Positions 6,366 to 9,644 of a stretch of DNA of 9,644 nt are shown here, piece by piece. The position numbers were made by a program, and so were the translations under genes. This DNA comes from Ruminococcus sp. UBA1780 (GTDB lineage Bacteria; Bacillota; Clostridia; Oscillospirales; Ruminococcaceae), in the NCBI GenBank assembly GCA_002315235.1, contig DCGK01000032.1:1-9644 (forward strand), read 5' to 3'. Below the pieces are notes generated by a model, which searched no databases, had not been told where the DNA came from, and was given only the letters and a program-made list of their open reading frames with translations. Numbering within the stretch: the stretch's first letter is position 1; every line of letters starts with the position of its first letter.

Positions 6366-6974
6366 TTAATCCATTGCGCCCTTTATTGCATTCATGAGTT
6401 CATCATATGTTTCGTATGCAGGGAGATCAGGATTTTCAGCCTTGATGCTGTCAGGGCTCTTAAACAGGAAACCTGCCTTGCTTGCTCTGATCATACCGAG
6501 GTCGTTGTGGCTGTCGCCGCTTGCAATTGTCTCATAACCGATAGACTGGAGAGCTTTTACAGTTGTAAGCTTTGACTGTTCGCATCTCATCTTAAAGCCT
6601 GTGATTTCACCGTTTTCTGCTACTTCAAGTGTGTTGCAGAAGATTGTAGGGAGACCGAGCTTCTTCATGAGAGGTCCGGCAAACTGTGAGAATGTGTCAC
6701 TGATAATGATAACCTGGCTGAATGAACGGAGTTCATCGAGGAATTCCTTAGCTCCCGGCATAGGATCAATTTTAGCTATTGTGTCCTGAATTTCCTTAAG
6801 ACCGAGACCGTGTTCCTTAAGGATAGCGATTCTGTATTTCATAAGCTTGTCATAGTCAGGCTCTTCACGTGTTGTTCTTTTGAGTTCAGGAATACCTGTT
6901 GCTTCTGCAAAAGCAATCCAGATTTCAGGAACGAGTACGCCTTCGAGATCGAGACATGTAATATACATAGACAT
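6366..6974 (-). CDS. thrH: phosphoserine phosphatase / homoserine phosphotransferase, ThrH type (HAD superfamily)
   Basis: This 202-residue cytoplasmic HAD enzyme closely resembles Pseudomonas ThrH along its whole length. The N-terminal CLDLEGVLVPEIWIAFAE (from residue 7) carries the nucleophile Asp9 and Glu11 (DxE instead of the common DxD, as in ThrH). Motif II is IISDTF with Ser92, and motif IV is GDSHND with Asp154 and Asp158. ThrH dephosphorylates phosphoserine, the last step of serine synthesis, and can transfer the phosphate to homoserine. The frame stays open to 7070, but that extension runs over the gene's own promoter and leader, so I start at ATG 6974 with GGAGG 11 nt upstream; ATG 6968 is a close alternative. 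The family length is about 205. It is monocistronic, between a terminator and a promoter. Phosphotransferase activity is known only for the Pseudomonas protein and is not shown here. Confidence 0.9.
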   Translation of the reverse strand: MSMYITCLDLEGVLVPEIWIAFAEATGIPELKRTTREEPDYDKLMKYRIAILKEHGLGLKEIQDTIAKIDPMPGAKEFLDELRSFSQVIIISDTFSQFAGPLMKKLGLPTIFCNTLEVAENGEITGFKMRCEQSKLTTVKALQSIGYETIASGDSHNDLGMIRASKAGFLFKSPDSIKAENPDLPAYETYDELMNAIKGAMD

Positions 6975-7005
6975 GATTAAAAATTCCTCCAGTAAAATGA
7001 TATTG

Positions 7006-7039
7006 TTCAGGTGCACCTTCGGGTGCACACACTCCTGAA
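7006..7039 (-). promoter_or_regulatory. stem-loop at the 5' end of the thrH transcript
   Basis: GTGCACC (7011-7017) pairs perfectly with GGTGCAC (7022-7028) around a 4-nt loop, TTCG on the plus strand and CGAA in thrH RNA. TTCAG (7006-7010) and CTGAA (7035-7039) extend the stem past a 6-nt bulge. The predicted thrH transcription start is near 7035, so the stem sits at the very 5' end of the mRNA. It may stabilise the message, or at DNA level be an operator just downstream of the promoter. Confidence 0.5.
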
Positions 7040-7041
7040 AT

Positions 7042-7070
7042 ATTATAGCATACGACAGCGAAATAATCAA
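7042..7070 (-). promoter_or_regulatory. SigA-type promoter of thrH
   Basis: On the minus strand TTGATT (7070-7065), a 17-nt spacer and a perfect TATAAT (7047-7042), with TG one base before the -10 box. It shows that codons upstream of 6974 in the thrH frame are not translated. Confidence 0.85.
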
Positions 7071-7102
7071 TTTTTTTTATCATTTTTTTTGTAATCCGTG
7101 TA
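7071..7102. promoter_or_regulatory. T-tract spacer between divergent promoters
   Basis: Two runs of eight T (7071-7078 and 7083-7090), about one helical turn apart, lie between the -35 boxes of the thrH promoter and the plus-strand promoter. Phased A/T tracts can bend DNA or act as UP elements for RNA polymerase; this role is inference. Confidence 0.35.
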
Positions 7103-7131
7103 TTGATATATACGGGCTGTTATGATATAAT
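7103..7131 (+). promoter_or_regulatory. SigA-type promoter of the deaminase-like/GGDEF-like unit
   Basis: TTGATA (7103-7108), a 17-nt spacer and a perfect TATAAT (7126-7131) with TG one base before the -10 box. The predicted start is near 7138, leaving a leader of about 130 nt before the ATG at 7271. Confidence 0.85.
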
Positions 7132-7137
7132 ATATAC

Positions 7138-7270
7138 GTCAAAATATGCTTTTTTGGAACGGTAAAAATGTGCATAAGATACATTTTTGGAAGAAAGCAT
7201 CTGCTGCAGGGACCGGCTTACGGAACCCCTGTAAAATTATCGGTTTTCCGGAGAAAGGAAGCGGCGGCAA
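7138..7270 (+). promoter_or_regulatory. structured 5' leader of the deaminase-like gene
   Basis: ATGCTTTTTT (7146-7155) can pair with AAGAAAGCAT (7191-7200; one G-U), and inside it AAAAATGT (7164-7171) pairs perfectly with ACATTTTT (7181-7188). A GC-richer stretch follows (7205-7252), with CGG-TTTT-CCG at 7241-7250 just before the AAAGGA ribosome binding site at 7254-7259. I compared it by memory with c-di-GMP, c-di-AMP, purine, preQ1, THF and glutamine riboswitch consensus motifs and saw no match. It may be a cis-regulatory RNA of unknown type or just a stabilised leader. Confidence 0.4.
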
Positions 7271-8044
7271 ATGAACTACAGATTTATGATAGATACAGCA
7301 GTAGACGTTATAAGAAAACGCTATGATAAGAGACACAATCCAGTTGTCGGTGATACAGTCTGCGTAATATGTTCGGGTAACGGAACCATATACACCGCTT
7401 ACAACGAATATGTCCAGAGGGATAACGGTCCGGAAAATGTCCATGCGGAAATCAATGCAATAAAAAAGATGCTTGCTGACGGACAGACAAAGATAAAAGC
7501 AGTTACCGTTTTCAATTCATGTACTGTTACACCTCTGCTTCCGTGCAACGGATGCATTGCACGTATTCTTTCGCTCAATCCGGAGAATTACAATACTCTG
7601 GTTGTGACACCTAACGGAAATATTCTGCTTACTGACGTAAGCAGGTTTGCAGCGGGTCCGGATCTTTCACAGACCCGTGTTTCGGCAGGCGGATACAGTG
7701 TATATACGGATATACCTGATTTTAACAGAGGAGCTTCTCTGTATATGAGTCCTGCGGTAAACCACGGACCGGTTTACCGTCCGCTTAATTCTGTCTGCAG
7801 CGGTCCGCCGCTGGTTCTGAACCGTCAGGTTTCACAGACAAAAATGCCGGATATGCGTGCAGATAACCAGGGTAACAGACAGGATTTACCTTCTCCAGTG
7901 CCGGAAAATTCTCCTTCAGAAACGGGAACAACTCCGTCGCTTACAGGAACAACTCCTTCAGGAAATGTTCCGGAACGCCCGAATCAGAGCGGAGTTAACA
8001 AGATTTTAAAGAATAAGCTCAGTGCCCTGTTTGAGGAAGACTGA
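7271..8044 (+). CDS. cytidine-deaminase-fold protein with a long disordered C-terminal tail
   Basis: Residues 1 to about 128 have the cytidine deaminase-like Zn-hydrolase fold: HAE at 58-60 in NVHAEINAIKKML (Zn-ligand His58, proton-shuttle Glu60) and PCNGC at 91-95 (Zn-ligand Cys92 and Cys95), followed by a beta strand and VTPNGNILL as in small cytidine deaminases. The first Zn ligand is His rather than the Cys of classical tetrameric cytidine deaminases. Residues 130-240 are unlike any deaminase known to me: Tyr/Pro-rich, then Pro/Ser/Thr/Asn-rich, with a short TGTTPS duplication at about 218-230. They end in a probable amphipathic helix, VNKILKNKLSALFEED (242-257). Full catalytic residues suggest activity, but the substrate (nucleoside, nucleotide or other) is not evident. 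The ATG has AAAGGA about 11 nt upstream. A GGDEF-like gene starts 20 nt after the stop, so the two are probably co-transcribed. Confidence 0.75.
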   Translation: MNYRFMIDTAVDVIRKRYDKRHNPVVGDTVCVICSGNGTIYTAYNEYVQRDNGPENVHAEINAIKKMLADGQTKIKAVTVFNSCTVTPLLPCNGCIARILSLNPENYNTLVVTPNGNILLTDVSRFAAGPDLSQTRVSAGGYSVYTDIPDFNRGASLYMSPAVNHGPVYRPLNSVCSGPPLVLNRQVSQTKMPDMRADNQGNRQDLPSPVPENSPSETGTTPSLTGTTPSGNVPERPNQSGVNKILKNKLSALFEED

Positions 8045-8064
8045 GTTTCAGGGAGAACAGTTAT

Positions 8065-9627
8065 ATGAAAAAGGAAAAACACAGGCATAAGGAAGCAGTC
8101 AGTTCGCAGAAGCATGTAACTGCGATTAATGCACTTCTGCTTATCCAGCTTATTCTTATGCTGACACTTTCTATCGGCATTACACAGCTTATCAGCATAA
8201 GCACCAGCGGTATGTCAGACAAATACATGACAACCATTGCTGATGAACGAAGCAGGATTATCCGCAACTATGTCGAAAGTGCAGAAAATATACTGGCTTC
8301 ATACAGCCATGCCGGTGAAGTGCGCAGGGTTCTTGAAAATCCTTCAGACACTGAAGCAGTTGCTGCTGCTCAGAAGTACACAGAAGAATTTTCAAAGGAT
8401 ATTAAGAATCTTGAAGGAATATATGTCAGTGAGTGGAACACTCATGTTATTGTGCATACTGATCCTATGACAGTCGGTATTACAACCCGGACAGGTGATT
8501 CGCTGAAGGCACTTCAGAATGCCCTTTCAGACGCCGGAAACGAGGTTTATGATACCGGAATAATTGCATCACCTGCTACCGGAAGACAGATTGTTTCAAT
8601 GTACAGGGCGGTATACGGGCAGGACGGAAATCCTGTCGGTATTGCTGGCCTCGGCATTTATACGGACGGACTTGTTGATGTTCTTGATACACTCAGCAGT
8701 CATGATATGGGCAGATCCTTCTATTCAATGATTGACATAAAGGACAGAAGATATATTTTCCATACTGAGGAAAACAGAATAAGCTCCGAAGCGAATATTT
8801 CACCGCTTCTTGCGCTCTGCAGCAGCCTCGAAGGCTCGTCTGAGGACAAATGCGGAAAGTTTACATACAAAGTTCAGAATACAGAGTACGTGTCAATGTA
8901 TTCGTATATAAGTGATATGGGCTGGCTCTTTATGATTGATGATACAGCATCCGAGGTGTACAGTCTTACAAGAAACATGCGAGGATACCTTGTTCTTTTC
9001 TGTATTTTCTGTTTTATCCTTATCGTTATGTTCAACATAATAAACAAGAAACGTCAGGATACTGCGGAGCATCTCACTACTGTTGTCGAAAAGCATGAGA
9101 GAACCAGGGAATCCCTCTCCAATGCTGTTTACAATGACTTCCTTACGGATATCAGGAACAGAATTTCATTCTCAAGTGATTTTGAGGAAGGAAAGATAAC
9201 AGTTCCGGAAAAAGCGGCCTATTACTTTGCACTTTTCAATATAAGAAATTTCAGCAAAGTAAACATACTTTTCGGCGAAGAAGCCGGAGATATGATTCTT
9301 GTTACATCAGCAAGACTTCTTAACCAGAATTTCCCCGGCGCTCAGGTTTACAGAACCGGCTCGGATGAGTTTGTGGTTGCCCAGCTTCTTCCGGAAGGAA
9401 AAAGCGGCTATGACCAGTTCATGGAAAGCATAAATCAGACTATGAACAATTTCTCAAGACCTTTTGAGGCAGGGGATGACCGTATAAATGTAACATATTC
9501 CGTTTCAGCTGCATTCAAGAGCAAAGATGTAAACATTTCTGTTCTGCCGGCACTGAAAAACATAATGAACATGAGTGTTCAGCAGGGACCGGTAATTATT
9601 ACTGACCTTGATATTGCGAATATATAA
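8065..9627 (+). CDS. membrane sensor protein, extracytoplasmic Cache-like domain and degenerate GGDEF domain
   Basis: This 520-residue protein has a basic N-terminus, membrane segment 1 (about 19-45), a large extracytoplasmic region (46-305), membrane segment 2 (306-326) and a cytoplasmic part. The outer region, with YVESAENILASYS, EGIYVSEWNTHVIVHTDP and IVSMYRAVYGQDGNPVGIAGLGI, resembles double-Cache ligand sensors. The cytoplasmic part (about 345-515) aligns with GGDEF domains: FLTDIRNR (359-366) for DxLTGLxNR, and GEEAGDMIL (404-412). The signature is G432-S-D-E-F436, not GGDEF. The metal-binding Asp of the usual 'DiDxFK' is Asn392 (FNIRNF), no RxxD I-site is visible, and the usual C-terminal AD..LY.AK is absent. 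Diguanylate cyclase activity is therefore unlikely; nucleotide binding or a scaffold role is possible. The ATG has GGGAG 9 nt upstream. Confidence 0.82.
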   Translation: MKKEKHRHKEAVSSQKHVTAINALLLIQLILMLTLSIGITQLISISTSGMSDKYMTTIADERSRIIRNYVESAENILASYSHAGEVRRVLENPSDTEAVAAAQKYTEEFSKDIKNLEGIYVSEWNTHVIVHTDPMTVGITTRTGDSLKALQNALSDAGNEVYDTGIIASPATGRQIVSMYRAVYGQDGNPVGIAGLGIYTDGLVDVLDTLSSHDMGRSFYSMIDIKDRRYIFHTEENRISSEANISPLLALCSSLEGSSEDKCGKFTYKVQNTEYVSMYSYISDMGWLFMIDDTASEVYSLTRNMRGYLVLFCIFCFILIVMFNIINKKRQDTAEHLTTVVEKHERTRESLSNAVYNDFLTDIRNRISFSSDFEEGKITVPEKAAYYFALFNIRNFSKVNILFGEEAGDMILVTSARLLNQNFPGAQVYRTGSDEFVVAQLLPEGKSGYDQFMESINQTMNNFSRPFEAGDDRINVTYSVSAAFKSKDVNISVLPALKNIMNMSVQQGPVIITDLDIANI

Positions 9628-9634
9628 CAACACA

Positions 9635-9644
9635 GAGGATATCC
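9635..9644 (+). promoter_or_regulatory. possible ribosome binding site of a following gene
   Basis: AGAGGA lies 8 nt after the stop of the GGDEF-like gene, at the right edge. It resembles the Shine-Dalgarno sequences elsewhere in the window, and no terminator is seen between, so the unit may continue beyond the window. No start codon is visible. Confidence 0.3.

Noticed and set aside
6975..7070. A 32-codon N-terminal extension of the thrH frame
   Set aside because: It covers the gene's own -10/-35 promoter and leader stem, and the ThrH family starts at the MSMYITCLDLEG region with a GGAGG just upstream.
7139..7444. A 101-codon minus-strand open frame opposite the leader and start of the deaminase-like gene
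   Set aside because: It is antisense to a promoter-driven gene with a Zn-binding signature and has no ribosome binding site or recognisable domain.

Overview
The window looks like a chromosomal segment of a low-to-moderate GC Gram-positive anaerobe of the Clostridia. Ruminococcaceae (Ruminococcus-like) is my best guess. The reasons are the strong AGGAGG-type ribosome binding sites, the consensus SigA promoters with extended -10 boxes, a Gram-positive S11 D,D-carboxypeptidase, a CPBP (CAAX-protease-like) membrane protein and a sorting-signal-like C-terminal tail at the left edge. The taxonomic call is inference from style and families, not from a marker gene. I see no mobile element, CRISPR array, rRNA or tRNA.

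Layout. Positions 1-48 hold the last 15 codons of a plus-strand gene, followed by a run of hairpins ending in a 13-bp stem (87-120) that separates it from a converging minus-strand operon. That operon (5293 down to 195) reads: a multi-spanning GT-C/GT39-like membrane protein, a single frame joining complete TadA (tRNA adenosine deaminase) and complete Ung (uracil-DNA glycosylase), a CPBP-family membrane protein with eroded active-site motifs, and an S11 D-Ala-D-Ala carboxypeptidase. It is driven from a promoter at 5423-5451, followed by a leader of about 120 nt with two hairpins. Back-to-back with it is a plus-strand Sfp-type phosphopantetheinyl transferase whose promoter (5459-5487) occupies the only ordinary upstream start codon, leaving CTG as the likeliest start.

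A strong bidirectional terminator (6309-6336) separates that gene from a converging minus-strand ThrH-type phosphoserine phosphatase. The phosphatase promoter (7042-7070) diverges from another consensus promoter (7103-7131) that drives a two-gene plus-strand unit: a cytidine-deaminase-fold protein with a long disordered tail, then a Cache-like sensor protein with a degenerate GGDEF domain. The deaminase-like transcript starts with a structured leader of about 130 nt.

How the genes relate. The minus-strand operon mixes envelope genes (GT39-like, CPBP, D,D-carboxypeptidase) with nucleobase-deamination enzymes (TadA, Ung), a fairly typical clostridial housekeeping mixture. The items most worth attention are the TadA-Ung fusion with a preserved internal Shine-Dalgarno and start for Ung, the deaminase-like/degenerate-GGDEF pair with its structured leader, and the non-canonical start of the phosphopantetheinyl transferase.
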